Positions 8,215 to 16,487 of a stretch of DNA of 64,000 nucleotides are shown here, piece by piece. Below the pieces are notes generated by a model. That model was not told the DNA's origin, did no database searches, and saw nothing but the letters and a program-made list of their open reading frames with translations. Position numbers and translations under genes: made by a program. The stretch is from an uncultured Christensenella sp. (GTDB taxonomy: Bacteria; Bacillota_A; Clostridia; Christensenellales; Borkfalkiaceae), in NCBI GenBank assembly GCA_910579295.1, contig CAJTTC010000010.1, positions 3,670-67,669 of the forward strand. The letters are read 5' to 3'. Numbering within the stretch: position 1 is the first letter of the stretch; every line of letters starts with the position of its first letter.

Positions 8215-10374
8215 ATGGAAATCGTAAAACAACTCACAGAGGAATTTAAACTCAGACCCGACCATGCCGAAAACGTGGTCAAGCTTCTGGACGAGGGCAA
8301 CACGATCCCCTTTATCGCGCGTTACCGCAAGGAAATGACGGGCGCGATAGACGATCAGGTTTTAAGGCAGTTTGCCGACAGGTACGAGTATCTGCAAAAC
8401 CTCGAAAAGCGTAAAGGCGAGGTTGCCGCGGCTATAACCGAGCAGGGCAAAATGACGGACGAGCTGACTGCGGCTATCGACGCTTGCGCGACTATGACGG
8501 AGATAGAGGACGTCTATCGCCCGTATAAACAGAAGAAAAAGACGCGCGCCTCGGTTGCAATCGCTAAGGGATTACAGCCGCTTGCCGACTTCATTCTGGC
8601 GCAGGAGGGCGACCCTTGGGCTGAGGCGGAGAAGTACATAAGCGAGGAAAACGGCGTCGGGAACGCTCAGCAGGCAATCGACGGAGCTAAGGATATAATC
8701 GCCGAAACGGTATCCGACAACGCGGAGCTTAGAAAGAAATTGCGCGCTCTCATGGAAAATCACGGCGAAATTCAGGTAAAGCTTGTCAAGGACGACGGCA
8801 AGGGCACATACGATATGTACGCCGACTACGCCGAGCTTATCCCCGAAATAAAAAATCACAGAATACTTGCAATCAACCGCGGCGAAAAGGAGGAGTGTCT
8901 GCGCGTCAAAATCGCGTTCGACCCCGATATGGCTAAGCGCGTGTGCGCGGCGAAATACGTGAAGAGCAAGGGCGAGTGTGCGGAGCTCATAAAGCAAGCC
9001 GTATCAGACGGGTACGACAGGCTCATTCAGCCCTCGGTTGAGCGCGAGGTGCGTTCCATATTGACAGACAGGGCAAGCGAACAGGCAATTCATATGTTCG
9101 AGGTAAACCTGCGCCCCCTTCTCTTACAGCCTCCCGTAAAGGGCAAAGTGACTTTGGGCTTAGACCCCGGCTACCGTACGGGCTGTAAGGTTGCGGTGGT
9201 CGACGATACGGGCAAGGTGCTTGCAACGTCCGTAATCTATCCCGTACCCCCGCACAGCAAGATAGAGGAAAGCAAACGCATTATTAAGGATCTTATTGCC
9301 AAGCACAACGTCGACGTTATCTCCATAGGTAACGGCACGGCGGGCAAGGAAACGGAAATTTTCGTGGCGGAGCTGTTAAAGGAGATTGACCGCGACGTGT
9401 CGTATGCGGTGGTAAACGAGGCGGGCGCTTCCGTCTATTCGGCTAGTCCGTTGGCTGTCGAGGAATTTCCCGATTACGATTTGACTCTGCGTTCGGCGAT
9501 ATCCATTGCAAGGCGTTTGCAGGATCCGCTTGCCGAGCTCATAAAAATAGACCCCAAGTCAATAGGCGTAGGGCAGTATCAGCACGATATGGATAAGAAG
9601 CGGCTGGACGCTGTTTTGGGCGGAGTGCTCGAAGACTGCGTAAACAGCGTCGGCGTAGACCTCAACACGGCAAGCGCATATCTTTTGCGCTACGTTGCGG
9701 GCTTGAACGCGGGCGTGGCGAAGAGCGTCGTTGCCTATCGCGAGCAGAACGGCAAGTTCACCGAAAGAAAGCAGCTTCTTAAAGTGCCTAAGCTGGGCGC
9801 AAAGGCTTACGAGCAGTGCGCGGGCTTTTTGCGTATTCCCAACGGAAAGAACATATTCGATAATACCGCCGTTCACCCCGAAAGCTATGAGAGGGCGGAA
9901 AAGCTTCTGAGCCTGTTCGGATATACAGCCGATGACGTCAAGTCGGGCAACCTCAAAGAATTGCCGGCAAAGATAAAGGAGTTCGGTTCGGAGCGTGCGG
10001 CTCAGTATGCGGAGCTCGACGTCGCTACTATGAACGATATCGTATCCGAGTTAATGAAGCCCGGGCGCGATATACGCGACAGTCTGCCTGCGCCCGTGTT
10101 GAGGCGGGATATAATGAGTATCGAGGACTTGTCCGTCGGTATGGTCGTAGAGGGCAGTGTGCGCAACGTTATCGACTTTGGCGCGTTCATAGATATCGGC
10201 GTGCATCAGGACGGACTTGTGCACGTATCCGAGATAACCGACCGCTATATCAAGCACCCGTCGGACGTGCTGAAAGTCGGGCAGAAGGTAAAGGCGGTGA
10301 TAATAAATCTGGATATCAAGAAACAGCGCATAGGCTTGTCCATAAAACAGCTTGCCAAAAAAGAGGCGAAATAA
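8215..10374 (+). CDS. tex: Tex family RNA-binding transcription accessory protein
   Basis: A 719-residue Tex protein with the full domain series: helical Tex N-terminus with IPFIARYRKEMTGAIDD (about 30-46), the YqgF-like RNase H fold beginning LGLDPGYRTGCKVAVVDDTG (about 318-337), tandem helix-hairpin-helix motifs (NTASAYLLRYVAGL, LLKVPKLGAKAYEQCAGFLR), and a C-terminal S1 domain from about residue 640 (GMVVEGSVRNVIDFGAFIDI). Tex binds nucleic acid and is thought to act in transcription and RNA surveillance. ATG at 8215 follows AAAGAGG. A strong terminator is not seen before the acpP promoter. Confidence 0.97.
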   Translation: MEIVKQLTEEFKLRPDHAENVVKLLDEGNTIPFIARYRKEMTGAIDDQVLRQFADRYEYLQNLEKRKGEVAAAITEQGKMTDELTAAIDACATMTEIEDVYRPYKQKKKTRASVAIAKGLQPLADFILAQEGDPWAEAEKYISEENGVGNAQQAIDGAKDIIAETVSDNAELRKKLRALMENHGEIQVKLVKDDGKGTYDMYADYAELIPEIKNHRILAINRGEKEECLRVKIAFDPDMAKRVCAAKYVKSKGECAELIKQAVSDGYDRLIQPSVEREVRSILTDRASEQAIHMFEVNLRPLLLQPPVKGKVTLGLDPGYRTGCKVAVVDDTGKVLATSVIYPVPPHSKIEESKRIIKDLIAKHNVDVISIGNGTAGKETEIFVAELLKEIDRDVSYAVVNEAGASVYSASPLAVEEFPDYDLTLRSAISIARRLQDPLAELIKIDPKSIGVGQYQHDMDKKRLDAVLGGVLEDCVNSVGVDLNTASAYLLRYVAGLNAGVAKSVVAYREQNGKFTERKQLLKVPKLGAKAYEQCAGFLRIPNGKNIFDNTAVHPESYERAEKLLSLFGYTADDVKSGNLKELPAKIKEFGSERAAQYAELDVATMNDIVSELMKPGRDIRDSLPAPVLRRDIMSIEDLSVGMVVEGSVRNVIDFGAFIDIGVHQDGLVHVSEITDRYIKHPSDVLKVGQKVKAVIINLDIKKQRIGLSIKQLAKKEAK

Positions 10375-10380
10375 TTTTTC

Positions 10381-10409
10381 TTGACATTCAGACGTTTGTA
10401 ATATATAAT
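10381..10409 (+). promoter_or_regulatory. Promoter of acpP
   Basis: TTGACA at 10381-10386 and TATAAT at 10404-10409 are separated by exactly 17 bases, a perfect housekeeping sigma-factor promoter. The start of acpP lies 36 bases beyond the -10 box, preceded by AGGAGAAAGT. acpP therefore has its own strong transcription unit. Confidence 0.85.
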
Positions 10410-10445
10410 TATGATATATAATTAAAAAATTCAGGAGAAAGTATT

Positions 10446-10667
10446 ATGTTCGATAAAATTGCAAAGATGCTTGCCGAACAGCTCGGCATACCTCAGTCCA
10501 AAATCACGCCCGAAAGCAGGATTGTAGACGACCTCGGCGCAGACTCTCTCGACGTTGTTGAACTGTTGATGACGCTCGAGGACGAAACGGGTAAGACTAT
10601 TCCCGACGACGAGGTGTCAAAGATAAAGACAGTCGGCGAAATCGTGGCTGTATTGGAGAAATTATAA
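10446..10667 (+). CDS. acpP: Acyl carrier protein
   Basis: A 73-residue acidic ACP. The phosphopantetheine attachment motif is intact: GADSLD with Ser34 as the modified residue, then VVELLMTLEDETGKTIPDDE, the recognition helix. It carries acyl chains for fatty-acid synthesis in the cytosol. It stands alone, with its own consensus promoter and a terminator after it, rather than within a fab cluster. Confidence 0.97.
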   Translation: MFDKIAKMLAEQLGIPQSKITPESRIVDDLGADSLDVVELLMTLEDETGKTIPDDEVSKIKTVGEIVAVLEKL

Positions 10668-10720
10668 TCGGCGCGCCGTTTAAACGAACAGTAAATTAAA
10701 TAATATTATTAATAAATTTT

Positions 10721-10756
10721 GCCTTCCCCTTTACATTCAAGCGGGAAGGCGTTTTT
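10721..10756 (+). terminator. Terminator of acpP
   Basis: GCCTTCCC at 10721-10728 pairs with GGGAAGGC at 10743-10750 around a 14-base loop and is followed by five T. Confidence 0.85.
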
Positions 10757-10806
10757 ATTGTTAAAAGCAACCCCACCCAACTCGATCGCGCAAAAGGCGA
10801 ATTGGA

Positions 10807-10861
10807 AATTATGTATCGCGATATTCTACATAATTGACTTCTTCCGCATAAACTGTATTAA
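10807..10861 (+). promoter_or_regulatory. Inverted-repeat operator overlapping the ZIP gene promoter
   Basis: AATTATGTA (10807-10815) and TACATAATT (10827-10835) form a perfect 9-bp inverted repeat with an 11-base spacer. Its right arm runs into a -35 box, TTGACT at 10834-10839; after 16 bases follows TATTAA at 10856-10861. A dimeric regulator bound here would block the promoter of the ZIP transporter. The regulator is not identified. Confidence 0.6.
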
Positions 10862-10885
10862 ACATATTTACGGGAGAAAAACGTC

Positions 10886-11656
10886 TTGGAGTGGTTTATA
10901 GGACTTTCGGGCTGGCTACAAGCCCTGTTGGCTACGCTGTTTACTTGGGCGCTTACGGCGCTCGGAGCGGCGTTTGTATTCTTTTATAAAAACGTAGGCA
11001 AAACCGCATTCTGCCTTATGCTGTCAGGCGCGGCGGGAATAATGCTTGCGTCCTCTTTCTTTTCGCTGTTACTGCCCGCGTTGGAGCAGGGCGGCGACTA
11101 TTCGTATATCGTGCTCACCTCGGGGTTCATTCTCGGCGGGTTTCTGATTATCCTGACAGACCTGATAATGAACAAAATCAATAAGCACAACGAGAGCAAA
11201 AACAATTCGTGCGCGGTAATGTGCATAGCCGTAACCATACATAACATACCCGAGGGATTAGCGGTGGGCGTGGCGTTCGGCGCGCTGTCGCAGGGGAGCG
11301 GCGTCGGCGCGGTTGCGGCGATAATGCTTGCCGTCGGAATAGGCATTCAGAATTTTCCCGAGGGAATGTGCGTGGCGTTTCCTCTGCGCGCAAACGGTCA
11401 TTCGCGGACAAAGAGCTTTTTTCTCGGACAGCTCTCTGGAGCAGTCGAGATTGTGGCGGGTGTAATCGGTGCGCTTGCGGTAACGTGGGTGAGCGGCATT
11501 CTTCCCTTTGCGTTGGCGTTTTCGGCGGGCGCTATGGTGGCGGTTGTGTGTTCGGAGCTCGTTCCCGAAAGCTTTGCAACCGATAAGTTAAAGGCGACGA
11601 TAGGTGTGATACTCGGCTTTGCGTTGATGATGATTTTGGATATCGCGTTCGGCTGA
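10886..11656 (+). CDS. ZIP family divalent metal transporter
   Basis: A 256-residue polytopic membrane protein of the GufA/ZupT type with about eight membrane segments. The metal-binding pair of helices is clear: HNIPEGLAVG in TM4 and NFPEGMCVAF in TM5 (the first has HNxPEG, the second NFPEG). ZIP proteins import zinc, iron or manganese into the cytosol. The start is TTG at 10886, 6 bases after GGGAGAAA. The gene is single, under a promoter overlapped by a perfect inverted repeat, which suggests metal-responsive repression. Confidence 0.92.
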   Translation: MEWFIGLSGWLQALLATLFTWALTALGAAFVFFYKNVGKTAFCLMLSGAAGIMLASSFFSLLLPALEQGGDYSYIVLTSGFILGGFLIILTDLIMNKINKHNESKNNSCAVMCIAVTIHNIPEGLAVGVAFGALSQGSGVGAVAAIMLAVGIGIQNFPEGMCVAFPLRANGHSRTKSFFLGQLSGAVEIVAGVIGALAVTWVSGILPFALAFSAGAMVAVVCSELVPESFATDKLKATIGVILGFALMMILDIAFG

Positions 11657-11712
11657 TTGAGGACGAAACTAATTAATCAATATATAAATGCGTAACAAAA
11701 ATAAAAAAACAC

Positions 11713-11741
11713 TTGCCAAAAATTATTGTGTATGATAGAAT
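11713..11741 (+). promoter_or_regulatory. Promoter of the 11748 ncRNA
   Basis: TTGCCA (11713-11718) and TAGAAT (11736-11741) are 17 bases apart. The predicted transcript would begin about 11748, right at the base of a long paired stem, so the promoter appears dedicated to this RNA. Confidence 0.7.
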
Positions 11742-11747
11742 ACAGTT

Positions 11748-11949
11748 GCCAGATCAGTTGAATAGGAAGTTATCGAATGGGCACACTATATGCGCAGTAG
11801 TGTCACCCTTATTTTAGCGTTGCTTTTAAGTAATGCGTTTTTCGGAATTTATCCGACTCATTCGATACTCCATTCGAATAACAACTGTCTGGCGACTGTT
11901 TAGGGTACGCATTGCGGGCGGTCCTTAAACGGGATCGCCTTATTTTTTT
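11748..11949 (+). ncRNA. Structured small RNA candidate, about 200 nt, possibly 6S RNA
   Basis: Between its own promoter and its own terminator this stretch folds by eye into a long rod. Outer stem: TTGCCAGA plus CAGTTG (about 11746-11760) with CAACTG plus TCTGGCGA (about 11882-11896). After an internal loop, GGAAGTTATCGAATG (11765-11779) pairs with CATTCGATACTCC with two bulges. Three hairpins lie at the tip: CACTA/TAGTG, GCGTTGCTT/AAGTAATGC and TCGGA/TCCGA. There is no open reading frame of note. Size, independence and rod with internal loop recall 6S RNA, but the three-hairpin tip is unusual for it and I cannot confirm the family. A second copy of CCATTCGA allows an alternative pairing of the inner stem. 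Confidence 0.6.
11916..11949 (+). terminator. Terminator of the small RNA
   Basis: GGGCGGTCC and GGGATCGCC pair around TTAAAC, with two wobbles or mismatches, followed by a T-rich tract (TATTTTTTT). It ends the small RNA 20 bases before the next gene. Confidence 0.75.
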
Positions 11950-11970
11950 GCCCGCGAAAAGGAGTATCTT

Positions 11971-13686
11971 ATGAGAAAAAAACTATTGGCGCTGCTTCTT
12001 GGCGTAGCGGCTGTCGTTTGTTGTACAATCGGAATTACGGCTTGCAGTAACGAAACAGGTTGCAAAACGGAATGGGGGGAAATGGAGCATATAGCGTACA
12101 AAGCGCCGACTTGTACAAAAGCGGGCAACGAAAGCTACGACTATTGCCCGACGTGCAAAAAGTATTGGCTGGCACCCCATAAACGCGGAAAAGAAGTTAC
12201 GCCTGAGCAAATGAAAATTCCTGCTCTCAATCACGACTTTCAGGGCGGCAAATGCTCGCGTTGCGGAAAAACCGACCCCGAGCTTCTCCCCGATACGCTT
12301 CAAATTCCCGACCTTGCGATATCCGCCGAAGGCGTATTCACTTGGGGCGGCATAAAATCGGCAAGCAAATACCGCGTGGAAATCACCGACGACGAGAACG
12401 TAAAGCACGTTTACGATATCACCGACAGCGAGGACGCCGCGCTTGATTTGACGGATTTGTCCGACGGGTACGAGCTTGCTTACGGCAAAAACTACGCTTC
12501 GATTACCGCGTATAAGCCCTATTCCGAAAATATAGACGGCGAAACGATAGCCGACGATATCCCCATATCCGAAAGTAAAGCCGACTTCATAGCAATCAAA
12601 CAGAACAGCGGCTATACGTTTACGCAGCTTACTTACGCAGACGAGTACATAACGATAAACGGCGCGTATTCCGACGTCCGCACGGACGGCGACAAGGAAT
12701 ATATCCTGCTCGAACAGCAGATAGACGCCGATAAACAGAGCGTAAAGTTCAATTTGAGCCGTAAAATAACGGCGGCTCAGGGCGTTTCGCTAAGCTATTA
12801 TAAGGATAGTGAGTGCACTCAGTCTATATCGTCTACGGAATGGCAGTTTTGGTCGACCCCTGCGGGCGCGGCGGACTACTATATAAAGGCAACGGGCGCG
12901 GTTAATAAGGTGTATACCGTGCGCGTGCTCGCCGTAAAGCCCGTGGAAGTAAAGCTTATTAAAGCGGAAAAGCTTGCTTCGGGATACAATTTTACCACCC
13001 TGCTAAGCGGATTGACGATATTGGAAAACGACTATATAGATATAGAAATGTTCTATTCGAAAATATCCTCGTCAAGTCTTGTCGTCGTCGACGCGGATTT
13101 CAACGCATACAGAAAGACGCGCGGACAGAATCGGCAGGACATGTACGACGACTGTATATTGCCCGTATGTCAGGGTAAGACCTATAATTATTACGTGATC
13201 GAAAACTCTACGCTGGAAAACTATATCAAAGCGGATTTTGAAAAATACGATTCTGCGTTCAACTGCAAATTTATGTGGGGCGATAACGGTATGCCGTCTT
13301 ATTGGACGTTATCTCTGCGCTCCGACTATGCAAAAAAGGAAGTTTATGTGCCGTCAAATTTCGGCAATAACGACCCCGTATTGCTCACGCCTAACACGCT
13401 CGGATATAGCAACAGCCTTGAAAAAGTAGTGTTCGGGAGCGGATTTACGTCGCTCACAAGAGAGTTGTTTACGGGTTGCGCGCAGATGACGGAGGTGTAT
13501 ATTCCCTATTCGGCAAAGGACGGCTTAGGCGATTTCCTGTTCCCTAAGGCGCTTCAAAGCACGCTCACCGTGTACTGCGAGGGCAATATACCTAACGGCA
13601 GGTGGAATCAGATTGAAGGTACTTTCAAGTATTTCAATACGGTAAGGAATACGCCTATTCCCTCATACGGTCAGATAATGGGTTAA
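11971..13686 (+). CDS. Lipoprotein with Cys motifs and a leucine-rich-repeat-like C-terminus
   Basis: A 571-residue secreted lipoprotein. Residues 1-24 are a lipoprotein signal peptide with the lipobox ITAC at cysteine 25. Next come short CxxC units (YDYCPTCKKYW, GGKCSRCGK), which recur in surface proteins of gut Clostridia, then a fibronectin-like or beta-rich region, and a C-terminal stretch resembling BspA-type leucine-rich repeats (LEKVVFGSGFTSLTRELFTG). ATG at 11971 follows AAAGGAG. Probably a cell-surface binding protein; no enzymatic motif seen. It is the first of a pair with the membrane protein at 13716 and sits just downstream of the small RNA terminator. Confidence 0.7.
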   Translation: MRKKLLALLLGVAAVVCCTIGITACSNETGCKTEWGEMEHIAYKAPTCTKAGNESYDYCPTCKKYWLAPHKRGKEVTPEQMKIPALNHDFQGGKCSRCGKTDPELLPDTLQIPDLAISAEGVFTWGGIKSASKYRVEITDDENVKHVYDITDSEDAALDLTDLSDGYELAYGKNYASITAYKPYSENIDGETIADDIPISESKADFIAIKQNSGYTFTQLTYADEYITINGAYSDVRTDGDKEYILLEQQIDADKQSVKFNLSRKITAAQGVSLSYYKDSECTQSISSTEWQFWSTPAGAADYYIKATGAVNKVYTVRVLAVKPVEVKLIKAEKLASGYNFTTLLSGLTILENDYIDIEMFYSKISSSSLVVVDADFNAYRKTRGQNRQDMYDDCILPVCQGKTYNYYVIENSTLENYIKADFEKYDSAFNCKFMWGDNGMPSYWTLSLRSDYAKKEVYVPSNFGNNDPVLLTPNTLGYSNSLEKVVFGSGFTSLTRELFTGCAQMTEVYIPYSAKDGLGDFLFPKALQSTLTVYCEGNIPNGRWNQIEGTFKYFNTVRNTPIPSYGQIMG

Positions 13687-13715
13687 CGTCGGATTTATAA
13701 GGAGATATAAAATTT

Positions 13716-14927
13716 ATGAAAGACAAAAAATATGACGCTTTAAAGCAAATGAAACTTAATTTATTTACGATATTGCAACTTGCGTTCGGCGCGGCGGCGG
13801 GGGCGTTTTTATGCGGCTGGCTGAGCTGCCCGAGATACAGAGAAGCAGGGCACGGTTATTACGACGGTCCGTTTATGTTTATAGACCAGCTGCAACAAAA
13901 CGTGGACTACGGTATGCCTAATCCCTATCCGGCATTGCAGCTTGTATGTATGCTTGCGTGCATTATCTGCGCGGTGTGTTTCTTTGTTTTCAGCGTGCTG
14001 AGCAAAAAGCGTAAGGAGGAAGCCTACAAATATTTTACGGAGCACAGAAGCGAATACGAAGAGGACGGTTATCTTGCGGCTAACGGCAAGTATTACAGGT
14101 CTATGGTAAACGACTATCTGAAAGTAAATTCCTGCTTTTACGAGCGCAAGGGGAAGGTGATTTCGATGTATAAAAAGTGCACGAATTATCTGTTTTATCC
14201 GTTTATTGTAAGTCTGCTCGCAGTGCCCGTCTGCATTATAGGCTATTCGGGTATGGCTGACGACGCAAGCAAGAGCGGAATTGCCGCCGACGGAGCTATT
14301 GCAATTATATTCGCGCTTGCCGCAATGATTTGCTGGTTTGCTTTCGTATTCTATTTTCTTGTGGTAAGCCACAGACGCAATGCCTATAAACGCTATGCCG
14401 TAAAAATGACAGCCGAACAGCTCAACTCTGACGACTACGAATTTGACGAAGCGTTTATGAACTATATCGGCGGCGACGAAAAGCTGTCCGCACGCGCAAC
14501 TAAAATGCAGAGCGCGGGGCAGAAAGGCATTGTACCCTACATCTTTTCCGAGCCCGTCACTGCCGTCCTGCTCGGCGGTATGGCTGTCTACGTCATTGTT
14601 ATAGTGTATATCGTCGCGCTGGTTATATCTGTGATATACGGCAATAAGGGAACGGCGGTCGCTCATTCTTCGGGCAATACCGAGCGCAGAAATGCGCGCG
14701 TCGTCCTGTACGGCGGCGGCAACGAGAGGTATGAAACTAACGACTATGGCGAAATATGCAAGTTCGGCGCGCGCACGGGTTTTACCGTGAAGGGAACGGA
14801 AATTCTTAACGAACGCGGCGAAAAGGTTGAAACGGTGGGCTGGCTGAGAGACGGCTCTTCGCGTACGGTCGATTATGCCTCGGATTACAGCGGCGAAAAA
14901 CCTTTCAGAAGCTGGGGTTTGGAATAA
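13716..14927 (+). CDS. Multi-pass membrane protein of unknown function
   Basis: I do not recognise this family. The 403-residue protein has about five membrane segments (near residues 12-32, 72-92, 152-175, 188-214 and 286-310), with a charged, tyrosine-rich loop between the second and third, and a soluble C-terminal tail of about 90 residues rich in Gly, Asn and Arg. ATG at 13716 has a good ribosome binding site (AAGGAGATATAAA). It lies 29 bases after the lipoprotein gene and is followed by a strong terminator, so the two form one unit. Confidence 0.7.
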   Translation: MKDKKYDALKQMKLNLFTILQLAFGAAAGAFLCGWLSCPRYREAGHGYYDGPFMFIDQLQQNVDYGMPNPYPALQLVCMLACIICAVCFFVFSVLSKKRKEEAYKYFTEHRSEYEEDGYLAANGKYYRSMVNDYLKVNSCFYERKGKVISMYKKCTNYLFYPFIVSLLAVPVCIIGYSGMADDASKSGIAADGAIAIIFALAAMICWFAFVFYFLVVSHRRNAYKRYAVKMTAEQLNSDDYEFDEAFMNYIGGDEKLSARATKMQSAGQKGIVPYIFSEPVTAVLLGGMAVYVIVIVYIVALVISVIYGNKGTAVAHSSGNTERRNARVVLYGGGNERYETNDYGEICKFGARTGFTVKGTEILNERGEKVETVGWLRDGSSRTVDYASDYSGEKPFRSWGLE

Positions 14928-14944
14928 TTCAACTTTAAGACGCT

Positions 14945-14979
14945 GCGCCCCGCGGAAAAATTTCCGCGGGGCGCGTATT
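14945..14979 (+). terminator. Terminator after the membrane-protein gene
   Basis: A perfect 14-bp stem: GCGCCCCGCGGAAA pairs with TTTCCGCGGGGCGC at 14961-14974, with two extra A in the loop, followed by a short T-rich run. Confidence 0.85.
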
Positions 14980-15020
14980 TGTTTGCGCATAATTTTAGCC
15001 TTTTGCCGCAAAATGGTTGT

Positions 15021-15839
15021 ATGGAAAGTAATTCGGTTAAGTCAAAATCGTCGCACCCCTCGGCGGTGATAATAGGCGGCAGCTCGGGCATAGGCTACGA
15101 AACGGGCATACGCCTTGTCAACCGCGGCTGGGCGGTGACGAATATTTCCCGCACGCCCTGCAACAACGCAAAGGTACACAATATCTGCGCCGACGTGTCG
15201 TGCGGAAGCGAAGCGTACGCCGCAATTGCAACCGCCGCCGACAGGCTGGGGCTGAACGCGCTTGTTTATTGCGCCGGCTTTTCAATGGCGGCGCCGATAG
15301 AGTACGCAAAGGAAACGGACTACAAATACCTGTTCGAGGTCAATTTCTTCGGCGCGTTAAAGGCTATGCAGGCGGCTATACCGCTTATGAAAAAAAAGGG
15401 CGGTAAGATTGTGCTTGTCGGTTCGCTCGGCGGCGACATTCCCGTCATCTACGACAGCTTTTATTCGTGCTCCAAAGCCGCGCTCGAAATGCTTGCGAGA
15501 GAGGCAAATACCGAGCTCAACGCCTACGGAATAACCGTAACGGCTGTTCTCCCCGGCGGCACGGCTACGAACTTTACGTACAAGCGCAAGGTCTATCCCG
15601 AGGAGGAGAACGGCACTTACGGCAAATCGCTCAACAGGGCGGTTGCGGCGCTTGCCAATATGGAGCAGAGCGGAATGAAGCCCTCTCGCGTGGCGGAGGA
15701 CATTTACAAAATTCTCACCGCCGAAAAGCCGCCCATAATCAAGACCTGCGGATTTAAAAACAACGCAAAGCGTATGGCTAGCCGCGTAATGCCCGAAAGG
15801 GTAACGGAATATCTCAACGGGAGAATGTACAAGCAATGA
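15021..15839 (+). CDS. Short-chain dehydrogenase/reductase
   Basis: A 272-residue classical SDR. The nucleotide-binding motif GGSSGIGYETG sits near residues 18-28, NAG-type is YCAGFS, the catalytic Ser/Tyr/Lys region is GSLGG and YDSFYSCSKAALEM (YxxxK as Y-S-C-S-K), and the cofactor loop PGGTATNF follows. It would reduce or oxidise an unidentified alcohol or keto substrate with NAD(P)H. I take ATG 15021 because the N-terminal extension upstream would run into the preceding terminator. The stop overlaps a small frame that begins at 15836. Confidence 0.88.
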   Translation: MESNSVKSKSSHPSAVIIGGSSGIGYETGIRLVNRGWAVTNISRTPCNNAKVHNICADVSCGSEAYAAIATAADRLGLNALVYCAGFSMAAPIEYAKETDYKYLFEVNFFGALKAMQAAIPLMKKKGGKIVLVGSLGGDIPVIYDSFYSCSKAALEMLAREANTELNAYGITVTAVLPGGTATNFTYKRKVYPEEENGTYGKSLNRAVAALANMEQSGMKPSRVAEDIYKILTAEKPPIIKTCGFKNNAKRMASRVMPERVTEYLNGRMYKQ

Positions 15840-15931
15840 GAAAGGAATACGACTTATCACGCCGCGACGAGCGGGAAACTCTGTACAGGGGAGCAAAGGA
15901 GAGCGGAATAAAAAATGACAGGAAAGCATAA
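15836..15931 (+). CDS. Possible 31-residue peptide between SDR and spoVAC
   Basis: An ATG overlapping the SDR stop codon (ATGA) opens a 31-codon frame rich in charged residues (MRKEYDLSRRDERETLYRG...). It ends 17 bases inside spoVAC. It may be a real peptide, or a device that couples translation of spoVAC to the SDR. There is no homology I recognise, so the call is weak. Confidence 0.25.
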   Translation: MRKEYDLSRRDERETLYRGAKESGIKNDRKA

Positions 15932-16364
15932 GGAGAATTACAACGCCAATTATCTCCGATACGTAAAGACGCAAGAGCCGCGCACAAAGCACTTTAAAAA
16001 CTGCCTTGCGGCGTTCGGCGTGGGCGGACTTATCTGCTGTATCGGGCAATTTTTCAGATTTATGCTCGAATATGCGGGGCTGTCGGGGGACGTGCTTGCG
16101 GGCGCGGTGTCCATAATCCTCATCTTCCTCGGCTGTCTATTGACGGGCTTCGGAGTGTACGACAGAATAGGCAGACGCGCGGGTGCGGGCTCGATCGTGC
16201 CCATAACGGGATTTGCCAATTCGGTAGCTTCGCCCGCAATAGAGTTCAAGACGGAGGGGTGGATATACGGTATGGCGCAGAAAATGTTCACCGTCGCAGG
16301 ACCTATCATCGTTTTCGGCGTGTTCTCGGGCGTGCTCGTCGGTCTGATTTACTCGATTATTTGA
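15915..16364 (+). CDS. spoVAC: Stage V sporulation protein AC
   Basis: A 149-residue membrane protein matching SpoVAC. It has a charged N-terminus, about four membrane segments (near 31-50, 58-80, 104-ish and 124-148) and the family core GAGSIVPITGFANSVASPAIEFKTEG. SpoVAC is a component of the spore inner-membrane channel that moves Ca-dipicolinic acid. ATG 15915 follows AAAGGAG at 15897-15903. SpoVAC normally sits with spoVAD and spoVAE; here neither follows and the next element is a ZTP riboswitch, so it is isolated. Confidence 0.9.
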   Translation: MTGKHKENYNANYLRYVKTQEPRTKHFKNCLAAFGVGGLICCIGQFFRFMLEYAGLSGDVLAGAVSIILIFLGCLLTGFGVYDRIGRRAGAGSIVPITGFANSVASPAIEFKTEGWIYGMAQKMFTVAGPIIVFGVFSGVLVGLIYSII

Positions 16365-16446
16365 TTAAATAGTGCTTTTCAGTGTAATCACCACAACATA
16401 TTGTGTTTACTGCTTATAAAAAATTCAACATTTTGATTTAAACCTA

Positions 16447-16475
16447 TTGACAAGCCGAAAGCGTTATGTTATAAT
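16447..16475 (+). promoter_or_regulatory. Consensus promoter of the pfl operon
   Basis: TTGACA (16447-16452), a 17-base spacer, and TATAAT (16470-16475) form a perfect consensus promoter. Transcription would start near 16482, just before the riboswitch. Confidence 0.9.
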
Positions 16476-16487
16476 TCAAGCACAACA

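Noticed and set aside
13809..15011. 400-codon open frame on the minus strand
   Set aside because: It lies antisense to the well-supported membrane-protein gene, runs through its terminator, and has low-complexity composition expected from the reverse frame of GC-rich codons.
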